64,000 nucleotides of DNA from Campylobacteraceae bacterium. GTDB lineage: Bacteria > Campylobacterota > Campylobacteria > Campylobacterales > Sulfurovaceae. The notes under the pieces are model-generated. The model saw only the letters and a program-made list of their open reading frames with translations, ran no database searches and was not told the DNA's origin. Of the stretch, positions 27,651-37,780 are shown piece by piece (within the stretch, counting starts at the first letter, position 1; the number at the start of each line of letters is the position of its first letter). The stretch spans positions 1-64,000 of the forward strand of contig JALWDJ010000094.1 of assembly GCA_027014605.1 (NCBI GenBank). The letters are read 5' to 3'. The position numbers were made by a program, and so were the translations under genes.

Positions 27651-28366
27651 TTCACTTTAGATTTAATCTCACTACCAATAAATTTAGCATGTTTTAAAAA
27701 GAAGAAGTGGTTACCACTAAGAGGATAAAAATTGCTGTTTTTAATTAGTGAAGCTACTATTTTACCTGTATATAGAGGAGTAGCTGTATCCTCTTTTCCC
27801 CAGAATAGAAGAGCATTGCCTCTATATTTAGCAAACTCATCTCTAAAATCTTCATCAACTACATTTTTAAATGTTTCATACATCTCATGACTCATTCCTT
27901 TTGCATCTGAAGATACAAATAGCTCCCTAATTTTTCCAAAACCTAATGGTTTAAGCAGTTTAAAGGTAGCAATTTTAACCTTAACCGACCATGGCTTTTT
28001 AGTCTTGATACCTGCTGAGGAGAGTAGAATTAGATATCTAGGATTTAGTAGAGTTGCTACTTTGCCACCAAAGGAGTGTCCCATTATAGCTATTGGATTT
28101 ATTTTAACTGCTTCTATAAATAGAGATACAATATTAGCATAATCTTTAGTAGTTAATATCATATCATTACTACTACTACCAAATCCTGGTAAATCAAGAT
28201 ATATCTGCCTATATATATTTAGTTCATTGCTAAATACCTGTTTCATTATCTCTTTATTACTACCCCACCCATGTAGTATTAGAATATCTATATTTTTGTT
28301 TGAGTTTATTATCTCATAACTAAGTTTAAATCTATTATTTTTATATCTAATCTCTTTTTGTGCCAT
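27647..28366 (-). CDS. Alpha/beta hydrolase
   Basis: 'ILILHGWGSNKEIM', nucleophile elbow 'IMGHSFGGKVATL', 'LLFWGKEDTATP', terminal 'GNHFFF'. Confidence 0.85.
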   Translation of the reverse strand: MAQKEIRYKNNRFKLSYEIINSNKNIDILILHGWGSNKEIMKQVFSNELNIYRQIYLDLPGFGSSSNDMILTTKDYANIVSLFIEAVKINPIAIMGHSFGGKVATLLNPRYLILLSSAGIKTKKPWSVKVKIATFKLLKPLGFGKIRELFVSSDAKGMSHEMYETFKNVVDEDFRDEFAKYRGNALLFWGKEDTATPLYTGKIVASLIKNSNFYPLSGNHFFFLKHAKFIGSEIKSKVN

Positions 28367-28504
28367 AGAATTACTTTTTTATATGAATTTTATCATCTTT
28401 AAGCTAATTAAATGGAATTTTAATTAACGATAAAAAAATATAAGTATTAAAATATATTTTCTTTTAATTCTGTTATAATAATAGTCACATTCTAAAGGAG
28501 TATT

Positions 28505-29851
28505 ATGAAGATAATTATTGCTGGAGCTGGAAAAGTCGGTTATCATCTAGCTAAAACTCTCTCTATCCTACATGATATTACAATCATTGATAAAAACTCT
28601 AAAGCTATTTTAAAAATAAAAGAGAATTTAGATGTACTTGCAATTCATGGCAATATTGAAGACCCAAATATCTTTCTTAAATTAGACAAAAATATAGATT
28701 TTTTTGTTGCTGTTACAAATAGTGATGAGGTTAATATAATATCTTCTCTTATAATAGATGATATTATTGAGGTTCAAAAGAAGATTATTAGGTTAAAAAA
28801 TATTTTTTTTAGTAAAAGTTCTATTTTAAATAAATTAAATATATATGAGACAGTTTTTCCCTATTCACATACAGCAAATACAATAAAATATCTCTTAGAG
28901 TTTCCACAAGCTAATAATGTTAAATTGTTTGATTACTTTAATATTATACTTCTCTCTATTAGGGTTAATAATAGTGAGTTTGTAGGGTATAATATAAGAG
29001 AGGTTATGAAAAAGTTTAATGATGAAGTTATGGTTGTAGGTGTTGAGAGAGATAAGGAGTTTTTTATTCCGTCTCCTACAGATTTAGTAAAGCATGGAGA
29101 TTTAATATATCTCTTTGGTCAAAAAGAGAAGATTAAAAAAGAGTATAGTGATTTTGAAAATCAAGAGAGTGTAGATAAAAAGATAAAAAATTGTATAATT
29201 TTTGGAGCTGATAATTTAGGCATTGAGATAGCTAAAGTTTTAGTTGAAAAAAAGTTAAATGTAAAGATAATAGATAAAGATTTAACTAAGTGTCAACAGG
29301 CAATAGATGTCCTTCAAGATAGTGTAATTGTATTAAATAGTAGATATGGTTGGGGACATCTTCTAAAAGAGGAGGGATTAGATAATGCTGATATGCTAAT
29401 TGCAACTACGACTAATGATGAGTATAATATTATTAAGTGTATAGAGGGAAGAAAAGCAAGAATAGATAAGGTTATTGCTATAAATAATGATAGAGAATAC
29501 TACTCTTTAATGCATTCACTAAATTTAGTAGTAGTAAGAGGTGAAAAGATTAATAGTTATTACTCAATTTTAGAGAGCATAAACTCCAATAATATTGTAA
29601 AACAGAAGAGATATTGTGGAGATATGGGAGTTCTATTTAGTAAAAAAATTATAAAAAATTCAAGATCAATTGATAAAAAAATTTCTATATCAGATAAGAT
29701 AGATAAGGTAGCTTTAGTATATCTCGTGCGAGATGGTTCTATTTTAAAAGAGTTTGAAGATATAAAATATCAAGAGGGTGATATATTAGTAGCCTTTTCT
29801 AAAATAGATAATAGTGATATTTTAGATAAGTGGATACATCAGGATATATAG
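28505..29851 (+). CDS. trkA: Trk potassium uptake regulatory protein TrkA
   Basis: 'MKIIIAGAGKVGYHLAKTLSILHDITIIDKN'; duplicated NAD-binding/TrkA-C layout; followed by trkH. Confidence 0.92.
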   Translation: MKIIIAGAGKVGYHLAKTLSILHDITIIDKNSKAILKIKENLDVLAIHGNIEDPNIFLKLDKNIDFFVAVTNSDEVNIISSLIIDDIIEVQKKIIRLKNIFFSKSSILNKLNIYETVFPYSHTANTIKYLLEFPQANNVKLFDYFNIILLSIRVNNSEFVGYNIREVMKKFNDEVMVVGVERDKEFFIPSPTDLVKHGDLIYLFGQKEKIKKEYSDFENQESVDKKIKNCIIFGADNLGIEIAKVLVEKKLNVKIIDKDLTKCQQAIDVLQDSVIVLNSRYGWGHLLKEEGLDNADMLIATTTNDEYNIIKCIEGRKARIDKVIAINNDREYYSLMHSLNLVVVRGEKINSYYSILESINSNNIVKQKRYCGDMGVLFSKKIIKNSRSIDKKISISDKIDKVALVYLVRDGSILKEFEDIKYQEGDILVAFSKIDNSDILDKWIHQDI

Positions 29852-31297
29852 ATGATAGATATAAAAAGTGTTATTAAAGTCATTGCAATAATATTATCTA
29901 TATTAGATATATTTTTTATTTTTCCCATTATTGTAGGAATTTATTATCATGAGACAATATTTAGATTTGTGCTATTTGAACTATTTTTAATTATTTTAAC
30001 TGTAGCTATTTTATATCAATTAAGAGAGCATAAAATAGTATTAAAGATAAAAGGTGCAATAGTTGTTACAAATTTAACTTGGATTATGTTAGGCGTTGTA
30101 GGTGCTATTCCATATATCTTATATACTTCAGTTGATTTTAGTAGTGGTTTTTTTGAAGCTATTAGTGGATTTACTACTACAGGAGCTACTGTTTTTTCAA
30201 ATATAGAGATAATTCCAAGAATGGTTTTATTTTTTAGAAGTATGACACACTGGTTAGGTGGAATGGGAATTATTATTTTAGGTGTAGGACTACTCTCATT
30301 TATTAATCCAACAGGTAGTATAACACTATTTAAAGCAGAGTCAACTGGAATTACAATGGATAAATTTGCCCCTAAAATAAAAGATACAGCTTTAATGTTA
30401 TGGGGGATATATATCTTTTTAACTATAATAGATACTATATTTTTACATCAATTTGGAATGAATTGGTTTGATGCTATAAATCATGCTTTCTCTACAATCT
30501 CAACAGGAGGGTTCTCTACAAAAAATGACTCTTTAGGATATTTTCATAGTGATGCAATTATATGGATAACAACTATTTTTATGGTTATATCTGGAATTAA
30601 CTTTTTAGCTCATCTTAGATTAATACGAAATGATTTAAGTGGATATAGGAGTGAGGAGGTAAAATATTATATATTAATATTTTTAGTACTCTCAGTAGTT
30701 TTATCTATATCTCATACAATTAGCAGTAATATGTCTATATCTCAATCTTTTACACACTCATTTTTTACAATAGCATCTATTATGACAACAACAGGTTTTG
30801 CCACAGTAGATTATGGTACTTGGGGACATTTTGCTGTAGCTATTATATTTATTGCTATGTTAATAGGTGGAAATACAGGCTCAACTGCTGGTGGAGTTAA
30901 AGTTATACGATATATTGTTGTTGTTAAAAATTTACTATCAGAGATAAAAAGAGTATTGCACCCAAATGCAGTTGTATCTATCTTTATAGATGGCAATAAG
31001 ATTAAAAGTTCACTTATTACATCTGTATTTGGATTTTTTACTCTATATATATTTACTACTATTATAGTTATGGTATATCTATATGCAAGAGGATTAGACG
31101 AGATGAGTTCAATTTCTACAGCTCTTGCTACTGTTGGAAATATTGGACCAGGGTTTGTAAAGACTGGTCCTGTAGAGAATTATGGTTTCTTTTTATGGTA
31201 TGATAAGATTGTATTGAGTTTTGCTATGATTGTTGGGAGACTAGAGTGTTATACTGTATTTTTACTTCTGTCTAAATTATTTTGGAAAAAATTTTAA
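29852..31297 (+). CDS. trkH: Trk potassium transporter membrane subunit TrkH
   Basis: 'FFEAISGFTTTGATVFSNIE', 'MTHWLGGMGIIILGVGLL', 'HAFSTISTGGFST', 'IGGNTGSTAGGVKVIR'. Confidence 0.94.
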   Translation: MIDIKSVIKVIAIILSILDIFFIFPIIVGIYYHETIFRFVLFELFLIILTVAILYQLREHKIVLKIKGAIVVTNLTWIMLGVVGAIPYILYTSVDFSSGFFEAISGFTTTGATVFSNIEIIPRMVLFFRSMTHWLGGMGIIILGVGLLSFINPTGSITLFKAESTGITMDKFAPKIKDTALMLWGIYIFLTIIDTIFLHQFGMNWFDAINHAFSTISTGGFSTKNDSLGYFHSDAIIWITTIFMVISGINFLAHLRLIRNDLSGYRSEEVKYYILIFLVLSVVLSISHTISSNMSISQSFTHSFFTIASIMTTTGFATVDYGTWGHFAVAIIFIAMLIGGNTGSTAGGVKVIRYIVVVKNLLSEIKRVLHPNAVVSIFIDGNKIKSSLITSVFGFFTLYIFTTIIVMVYLYARGLDEMSSISTALATVGNIGPGFVKTGPVENYGFFLWYDKIVLSFAMIVGRLECYTVFLLLSKLFWKKF

Positions 31298-31309
31298 AAG
31301 AGAACTGTT

Positions 31310-32656
31310 ATGGCAAAAAAGAAGAGTCTATTTGAGTGTCAAGCGTGTGGATTTCAATCTCCAAGGTGGTTAGGAAAATGTACTAACTGTGGAGAGTGGG
31401 ATAGCATGATTGAGTTAACTACTGAACAGATAAAGTTTATTGAAGAGAGTAAGAAATCTACTTCTAATAAAATAGTAAAAGCTACCCCTATTACTGAGAT
31501 TATGCAGGAGGATATTGAGAGATTTAGCTCTGGAAGTAGAGAGTTAGATTTAGTCTTAGGTGGAGGGATAGTTAGTGGCTCTTTAACTCTTATTGGAGGA
31601 AGCCCAGGGATTGGTAAATCAACACTTCTACTCAAAATTGCAGGTAATTTAGCAAAAATGAAGAGAGGTGTTTTATATGTCTCTGGGGAAGAATCAGCAG
31701 GACAGATAAAATTAAGAGCTAATAGATTAGATGTAAATTATGATACTTTATTTCTATTAGCAGAGATTAATCTACAATATATTATTGAAGAAATTAATAG
31801 TAAAGAATACGATTTTATAGTAATAGACTCTATCCAAACACTATACTCCGAGGAGACATCATCCGCCCCTGGTTCTGTAACACAGGTAAGAACTATCACT
31901 TTCGAGCTTATGAGGTTGGCTAAAAGTTTAGATATTCCCATATTTATTATTGGACATATTACAAAAGATGGCTCTATAGCTGGACCTAGAGTACTTGAAC
32001 ATATGGTTGATACTGTACTATATTTTGAGGGGGATTTAAACTCTGAATTAAGACTTCTAAGAGGATTTAAAAATCGTTTTGGAAGTACAAATGAGGTTGG
32101 AATATTTGAGATGAGTAAAGATGGACTTCTTGATGCTAAGAGTGTAGCAGGAAAGTTTTTTAGCAGAGACAAACTCTCATCTGGTTCAGCCTTAACTGTT
32201 ATTATGGAGGGTAGCAGACCAATTATTATTGAGATACAGGCTCTTGTAGCAGAGGCTTATGGACACCCAAAAAGAAGTTCAACAGGATTTGATAACAATA
32301 GATTAAATATGCTCTTAGCTCTTTTAGAGAAGAAACTAGATTTACCATTAGGAACTTATGATGTATTTGTAAATATATCAGGAGGTATTAAGATAAATGA
32401 GCCATCAGCAGATTTAGCAATTATTGCGTCTATATTAAGTTCATATAGGGATAGAGAGTTAAGTAGTAAAACTATATTTTTAGGTGAAGTTAGTCTAACA
32501 GGTGATGTTAGAGAGGTAACGGCACTAAATCAGAGATTAAAAGAGATAAAGACACAAGGTTTTACAAAAGCAGTTATTCCAAATAGACCACTCGAAGAGA
32601 CAACCATTAAATGTTATATAGCAGATGAAGTTTCAAAAGTTGTAGAGTGGATGTAA
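31310..32656 (+). CDS. radA: DNA repair protein RadA
   Basis: N-terminal zinc finger 'CQACGFQSPRWLGKCTNCGEW', Walker A 'GGSPGIGKSTLL', 'KNRFGSTNEVGIFEM'. Confidence 0.95.
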   Translation: MAKKKSLFECQACGFQSPRWLGKCTNCGEWDSMIELTTEQIKFIEESKKSTSNKIVKATPITEIMQEDIERFSSGSRELDLVLGGGIVSGSLTLIGGSPGIGKSTLLLKIAGNLAKMKRGVLYVSGEESAGQIKLRANRLDVNYDTLFLLAEINLQYIIEEINSKEYDFIVIDSIQTLYSEETSSAPGSVTQVRTITFELMRLAKSLDIPIFIIGHITKDGSIAGPRVLEHMVDTVLYFEGDLNSELRLLRGFKNRFGSTNEVGIFEMSKDGLLDAKSVAGKFFSRDKLSSGSALTVIMEGSRPIIIEIQALVAEAYGHPKRSSTGFDNNRLNMLLALLEKKLDLPLGTYDVFVNISGGIKINEPSADLAIIASILSSYRDRELSSKTIFLGEVSLTGDVREVTALNQRLKEIKTQGFTKAVIPNRPLEETTIKCYIADEVSKVVEWM

Positions 32657-32711
32657 TCAAACAGAAATTAACAAAGATTTAGATATAATTAATAGAAAAA
32701 AGGATTTTATT

Positions 32712-33308
32712 ATGATAAGAAGAATTTTACTCATACTGCCTTTAGTTTTAACTCTTAGCTACACAGATGTCAATTTTATTAAACCTATTATTCAGGTTGG
32801 ATTTAACAGTGGTGGAGATGAGTTAGTAACGATTACACATGATTACTATAATGAGGCCTATACCATAGATGCAGGTGATGGAATTAATCTTGAGATGGGT
32901 ATGGCAATAGAGAACCCTATTACTAATTTTGAGACACAGTTTCTTATAGGTTATAAATTTGATAGTGATAGTAATGGAGATACTACTTGGAGTATGATAC
33001 CAATTTCTGCTTTAGCTTTTATTAATGCAGAGGGTTGGAAGTTTGGGGGGGGATTGACTTATCATATTAGCCCCTCATTAGAGGGTAGTGTTACATCTGA
33101 TGGTTCTCTCTTAAGAGATGATTTTGATGATGCTTTAGGTGGTATTGTACAGATACAATATGAGATAGCAAATACTTTTGCAATAGGTTTAAGAGGTATT
33201 TTTATAGAGTATCAGTTAAGTAGAGACCCATCACAAAAAGCAAATGGAAATAGTATTGGGTTAATTGCAACAGTTAAATTTGGAGGAACTCGTTCAAGAT
33301 ATAGATGA
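32712..33308 (+). CDS. Putative outer-membrane beta-barrel-like exported protein containing a G8 tract
   Basis: Signal peptide 'MIRRILLILPLVLTLSYT'; Gly/aromatic alternating strands; GGGGGGGG at 33045-33052. Confidence 0.6.
   Translation: MIRRILLILPLVLTLSYTDVNFIKPIIQVGFNSGGDELVTITHDYYNEAYTIDAGDGINLEMGMAIENPITNFETQFLIGYKFDSDSNGDTTWSMIPISALAFINAEGWKFGGGLTYHISPSLEGSVTSDGSLLRDDFDDALGGIVQIQYEIANTFAIGLRGIFIEYQLSRDPSQKANGNSIGLIATVKFGGTRSRYR
33045..33052 (+). repeat. Homopolymeric G8 tract inside CDS (possible phase-variation site)
   Basis: 'gaagtttggggggggattgac' read directly. Confidence 0.9.
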
Positions 33309-33309
33309 T

Positions 33310-33978
33310 TTACTTAAAAAAATCTATAAATAGTGTCATATATTTTTTAACAATACTCTTCTTATATGGAACTATAGACTCTCCATCATAATTTAGATTT
33401 TCAAATGTATATATCTCTCCACTCTCTTTAATATTAGATGTATCCATTCCAATTTTTGGACGCATATATATAGTTGTTTTTGGGACATCTCTATCTAATA
33501 GAGGGATAATTTCAAGTCTGCTATCTCCTACACATAGAGGTTTTTTAACTTTTGCAGATGCTTGTGAAAATGAGGTGACTCCTGCTACTATTTCGCTATT
33601 ACAGTATAATTTTGGATTTTCTACTTTTATAATATCTAGTAGATAATAGACAGTACTATATACTCCACTATCACCTAAAGTTACAAAACTTAGAGTATTG
33701 TAATCTTTAAATGCACTATATATAACATCTACTTGGTATTGCCAATCCTCTTTTTTAAAGTGCATAGGGGTATATATAGGAATAATAGGCTTTTTAAAGT
33801 TATGTTCTCTCATAAGTTCTATTATAATCTTATGGGTTAGAGATTTTTTAAAACTTCTATCTTCACTTTTTGTAGGCACACATATAGCATCACTACTCTT
33901 AAGAGTTTTTAGTGCTTTTATAGTGATAAGTTCAATATCGCCTGGTCCTAAAGAGACCATATATAGTTTTTTATCCAA
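33310..33978 (-). CDS. cbiL: Precorrin-2/cobalt-factor II C20-methyltransferase
   Basis: 'MVSLGPGDIELITIKALKTLKSSDAICVPTKSE' SAM-dependent tetrapyrrole methylase; adjacent to cbiK/cbiM. Confidence 0.82.
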   Translation of the reverse strand: MDKKLYMVSLGPGDIELITIKALKTLKSSDAICVPTKSEDRSFKKSLTHKIIIELMREHNFKKPIIPIYTPMHFKKEDWQYQVDVIYSAFKDYNTLSFVTLGDSGVYSTVYYLLDIIKVENPKLYCNSEIVAGVTSFSQASAKVKKPLCVGDSRLEIIPLLDRDVPKTTIYMRPKIGMDTSNIKESGEIYTFENLNYDGESIVPYKKSIVKKYMTLFIDFFK

Positions 33979-34789
33979 GTTTTATTATCTCTTCTTTAAT
34001 ATTTTGAAAAATTATATCTCTAATATCTTTTAATTCAATAAGATTAAATCGTTTTGAGTTACCTATTGGTAGTACAATTTGTGAGTTAAAAAACTCTCCT
34101 AACTCATTACTAATCTCTACCATATCTTTAAAGTAGTGGTTTCCACTAACTAAAAGCATAGGAACAACTTGAATAGAGTCTATTTTATCCTCTTTTAGTT
34201 TTTTTATTAGACTATCTTTAATAGCATAGTATGGAAATGCCCCCTCAAGTGAACATGTATAGTTATATCTTGAAATAGTTTTTAAAAACTCCTCTGTATA
34301 ATTTACTGAAGATAATCCTGCCAAATCTAAAATGGGTACACCATGTATAATATATAGATTTGCCCAACCTTTTCTACTAATTTGACTATTTAGATTTTTT
34401 AGAAATAGTGAACTCTCTTTTGTTTTATTGATAATAGCTTTAGTGTAGCGAATATTTGAGTATGAGAAGTTTCTAAAACCCTCAACAGTTCTAATGAGAA
34501 GTTCATGCTCATCTGTTGGAAATAGATTAATTGAAGCTACTACAATATTTCTATACCCTAACATATCAACATCAGCCAATAGTTGTGGAAGATTTTTATA
34601 CTCTATATCCCTCTTTTTTAAATCTTTAATTACCATTCGAGAGCTAAATGAGATAAATACATCAATATCTTTAAACCTATCCTCAACCTCATCTTTTAGA
34701 GCAAGATACATATCCTGCTCTACTACTGAACCAAAACAGGCTAATATTATAGCCTTATCTTTTTTATAGTGTCTATATCTTTTCATCAA
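33971..34789 (-). CDS. cbiK: Sirohydrochlorin cobaltochelatase CbiK-like
   Basis: 'KAIILACFGSVVEQ', 'SINLFPTDEHE', 'VVPMLLVSGNHYFKDM'. Confidence 0.85.
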   Translation of the reverse strand: MMKRYRHYKKDKAIILACFGSVVEQDMYLALKDEVEDRFKDIDVFISFSSRMVIKDLKKRDIEYKNLPQLLADVDMLGYRNIVVASINLFPTDEHELLIRTVEGFRNFSYSNIRYTKAIINKTKESSLFLKNLNSQISRKGWANLYIIHGVPILDLAGLSSVNYTEEFLKTISRYNYTCSLEGAFPYYAIKDSLIKKLKEDKIDSIQVVPMLLVSGNHYFKDMVEISNELGEFFNSQIVLPIGNSKRFNLIELKDIRDIIFQNIKEEIIKLG

Positions 34790-35469
34790 ACTCTACAATT
34801 TGTTAAACGCTTATCAAAAAGAATATTGCAACTATCACTCTTATACCAAGCTTTTACAGCTGATAGAATTGCTAAATCTATAAGTGGTTCTAATATAACT
34901 ACTAACATATAAGCACTACCAAAAGTTAATACATTATGGATATTTTCGGAAGTAAACCCTTGTCCATAGAATGCCCAAAAAGCTACCCAACTAACAATTG
35001 CTCCCTCCCAAATAATAGACATCTTTAGCATTTGAGAGTAAGTTATATCTTTGTATGCTATTTTCTCTGGTACAATTTTTTTAGTTGCTCCATATAAAAT
35101 TAACATACTAGCTAAGAGTGTTGTTACATTTATCCCATATTGTGGTAGGTCAAATTGTGCTACTGTTACACCTTGTAGCAGTAGTCCTAAAGCTAAACCT
35201 GTCATAGCTGGTGCTACTCCAAATATCATTAAGAGAGTTGTTCCTAATATTAGATGAACCTCACTAACTCCAACAGGATAGTGTGGAAATACCTCAAAAA
35301 ATATAAATACTAAACCTATAGATATAATACTCTTTAGTAGATATGATAAGAGTCCATTTTCTTTTATATTTTCATAAGCTAATTTTGCACCAATTCCAAT
35401 AACTGCTGTTCCTGTTGCATAGCTAAGTATCATCTTAGCACCATTTACTACACCTGCTTCTATATGCAT
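34786..35469 (-). CDS. cbiM: Cobalt transport protein CbiM
   Basis: 'MHIEAGVVNGAKMILSYATGTAVIG', 'VGVSEVHLILGTTLLMIFGVAPAMTGLALGLLLQG'. Confidence 0.85.
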   Translation of the reverse strand: MHIEAGVVNGAKMILSYATGTAVIGIGAKLAYENIKENGLLSYLLKSIISIGLVFIFFEVFPHYPVGVSEVHLILGTTLLMIFGVAPAMTGLALGLLLQGVTVAQFDLPQYGINVTTLLASMLILYGATKKIVPEKIAYKDITYSQMLKMSIIWEGAIVSWVAFWAFYGQGFTSENIHNVLTFGSAYMLVVILEPLIDLAILSAVKAWYKSDSCNILFDKRLTNCRV

Positions 35470-35777
35470 TCTATTCTCCTTTTTTTATAATTATACTATT
35501 TTATTAATTTGAAAAATAGTTTTTGGTGGAGATGTTTTATACTCTTGATACTCAAAAGCTTTTTTATGATTTTTATAGTTACTATCAATCCAAGATAACT
35601 TATGTAGAGTAGAGTACATAGCTATTGCTGATAATTTAAAATATAGTTTTAAATATCCCTTTAAATAGTTCATATGAAATTATATCTAAAATTAAATATA
35701 ATGTTTCAACCGTTCGCAGGTATAATAAAGAATAGGGTATATATATGAGAATATAGCAACTTGTTATTTTCTCTTGC

Positions 35778-35783
35778 TATAAT
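35778..35783 (+). promoter_or_regulatory. Putative extended -10 element for the malate dehydrogenase operon
   Basis: 'CTCTTGCTATAATGG' 33 nt upstream of the ATG at 35816. Confidence 0.45.
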
Positions 35784-35815
35784 GGATTTAAAGATAAATT
35801 AATAAAAGGATAGCA

Positions 35816-36769
35816 ATGTCAAAAGGTAAGAAAGTAACAGTTATTGGTACAGGTAATTTTGGCTCAACAGTTGCATTTATATTAGCAATGAATGGTGTTT
35901 GTCATAATGTTGTTTTAAGAGGTAGAAATTATAATATAGCAAAAGGAAAAGCTCTTGATATGTCACAAGCTTCTAATGCAGCAAGACAACATACTATTGT
36001 AAAAGCAGGAAAAGGTCCTGAAGATATGGTTGACTCTGATGTTGTAGTAATTACTGCAGGAGCTCCTAGAACTCCTGGTATGAGTAGAGATGATTTACTT
36101 ATAAAAAATGCAGAGATTGTAAAGATGTACTCACGAGAGATAAAAGAGCATGTACCTAATGCTATTGTTGTTGTTGTATCTAATCCTCTTGATGCTATGA
36201 CTTATGTTGTTTTAAAGGAGACAGGATTTCCTAGAGAGAGAGTTTTAGGAATGGCAGGAATATTAGATAGTGCTAGAATGGCTCACTTTATATATGAAAA
36301 GTTAGAGTATGGTGCTGGGCAAATTCGTGCTACTGTTATGGGTGGACATGGTGATACTATGGTTCCTCTTCCTAAATTTACAACTGTTGCAGGTGTGCCT
36401 ATTGAGGATTTATTAGACTCTGAGGAGATTGGTGAGATTGTGAAAAAGACTAGAAATGGTGGAGCAGAGATTGTTAATCTATTAGGAAATGGTTCAGCAT
36501 ATTATGCACCTGCAAAATCAACAACTGTAATGGTAGAGGCAATTTTGCGGGATACAAATCAAATTCACTCATGTGCTGTTATGTTAAAGGGTGAGTATGG
36601 ATATTCAGATATAGTATCAGGTGTTCCTGTTATGATTGGAGCAGGTGGAGCTGAACAGGTTATTCAGATGGGACTTAAACCTCTTCAGATAAATAGATTT
36701 AAAAAATCTGTAGCTTCAGTACAGAAGATGGTTGATAAGTTAGAGGAGATAAAATTTTTTGAGAAATAG
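35816..36769 (+). CDS. mdh: Malate dehydrogenase (LDH/MDH superfamily), copy 1
   Basis: 'GTGNFGSTVAFILA', 'TAGAPRTPGMSRDDLL' (Arg typical of MDH), 'GGHGDTMVPLP' catalytic His. Confidence 0.9.
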   Translation: MSKGKKVTVIGTGNFGSTVAFILAMNGVCHNVVLRGRNYNIAKGKALDMSQASNAARQHTIVKAGKGPEDMVDSDVVVITAGAPRTPGMSRDDLLIKNAEIVKMYSREIKEHVPNAIVVVVSNPLDAMTYVVLKETGFPRERVLGMAGILDSARMAHFIYEKLEYGAGQIRATVMGGHGDTMVPLPKFTTVAGVPIEDLLDSEEIGEIVKKTRNGGAEIVNLLGNGSAYYAPAKSTTVMVEAILRDTNQIHSCAVMLKGEYGYSDIVSGVPVMIGAGGAEQVIQMGLKPLQINRFKKSVASVQKMVDKLEEIKFFEK

Positions 36770-36821
36770 TTATTAAACTAATATATGTTACTCTTCTATT
36801 TTAATATAAAAAAGGATAAAT

Positions 36822-37772
36822 ATGATAAATAAAAGACGAGTAGCAATAGTTGGAGCAGGAGCAGTTGGAGCTAGTACAGCTTATGCCTTGGCTCTTAATG
36901 GAGCTTGTGGCGAGATAATTTTATACGATATAGTTTCAGATATTGCAATTGGAAAAGCTATAGATATAGCACAATCGACAAACTATTCACCACGAGGTAC
37001 AGTAGTTAGATCTATAGTTAACCCTGAAGAGATGGTTAATTGTGATATTGTTGTTGTTACAGCAGGAGTTCCACGAAAAAAAGATATGACTAGAGCAGAT
37101 TTATTAAATATAAATGCAAATATAGTCAAAGAGGTCTCTTTGAATATAAAAAAATACTCACCAAATGCGATAATTATATGTGTATCTAACCCTTTAGATG
37201 TTATGAATTTTGTTATTCAGAAGATAACAGGTTGGGATAGAAGTAGAATTATTGGAATGAGTGGAGCTCTAGATGGTTCACGAATGGCATATCAGATATA
37301 TAAAAAGTTAGGTTTTGGAGCATCACAGATAAAGGCTATGGTAATTGGTGAACATGGGCAAAATATGATACCATATCCTGAAATTTCAGATGTTGCTGGA
37401 GTTCCACTTACAAAACTACTCTCTAAAAATGATATAGATAACATTATTCAAAAGACAAAAGATGGTGGAGCAGAGATTGTAAAATATCTAAAGACATCAG
37501 CATTCTATGCACCTGCTAGAGCCATAGCTGTAATGGTTGAAGCTATCTTAAATGATGAAGATAAGATAATCTCAAGCTCTGTTATACTTGATGGAGAGTA
37601 TGGATATAGAGGCGTATCTATTAGTATTCCTATAGTTTTGGGTAGAAGTGGAGTTAAAAAGATAATTGAGCTCGATTTAGATGAGCCAACTAGAGAGAAG
37701 TTTGATTTAGCTGTTGAGTCTATTAAAAATGGTATTTCTATTTTAGAAAATAGTGATTTTTTCAATAAATAG
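36822..37772 (+). CDS. Malate dehydrogenase-like (LDH/MDH superfamily), tandem copy 2
   Basis: 'GAGAVGASTAYALA', 'TAGVPRKKDMTRADLL', 'GEHGQNMIPYP'; same length and layout as copy 1. Confidence 0.87.
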   Translation: MINKRRVAIVGAGAVGASTAYALALNGACGEIILYDIVSDIAIGKAIDIAQSTNYSPRGTVVRSIVNPEEMVNCDIVVVTAGVPRKKDMTRADLLNINANIVKEVSLNIKKYSPNAIIICVSNPLDVMNFVIQKITGWDRSRIIGMSGALDGSRMAYQIYKKLGFGASQIKAMVIGEHGQNMIPYPEISDVAGVPLTKLLSKNDIDNIIQKTKDGGAEIVKYLKTSAFYAPARAIAVMVEAILNDEDKIISSSVILDGEYGYRGVSISIPIVLGRSGVKKIIELDLDEPTREKFDLAVESIKNGISILENSDFFNK

Positions 37773-37780
37773 GATTAGAT

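Noticed and set aside
35491-35673. 60-aa minus-strand ORF upstream of cbiM
   Set aside because: No clear RBS, no recognisable domain; could be a real small protein but unsupported.
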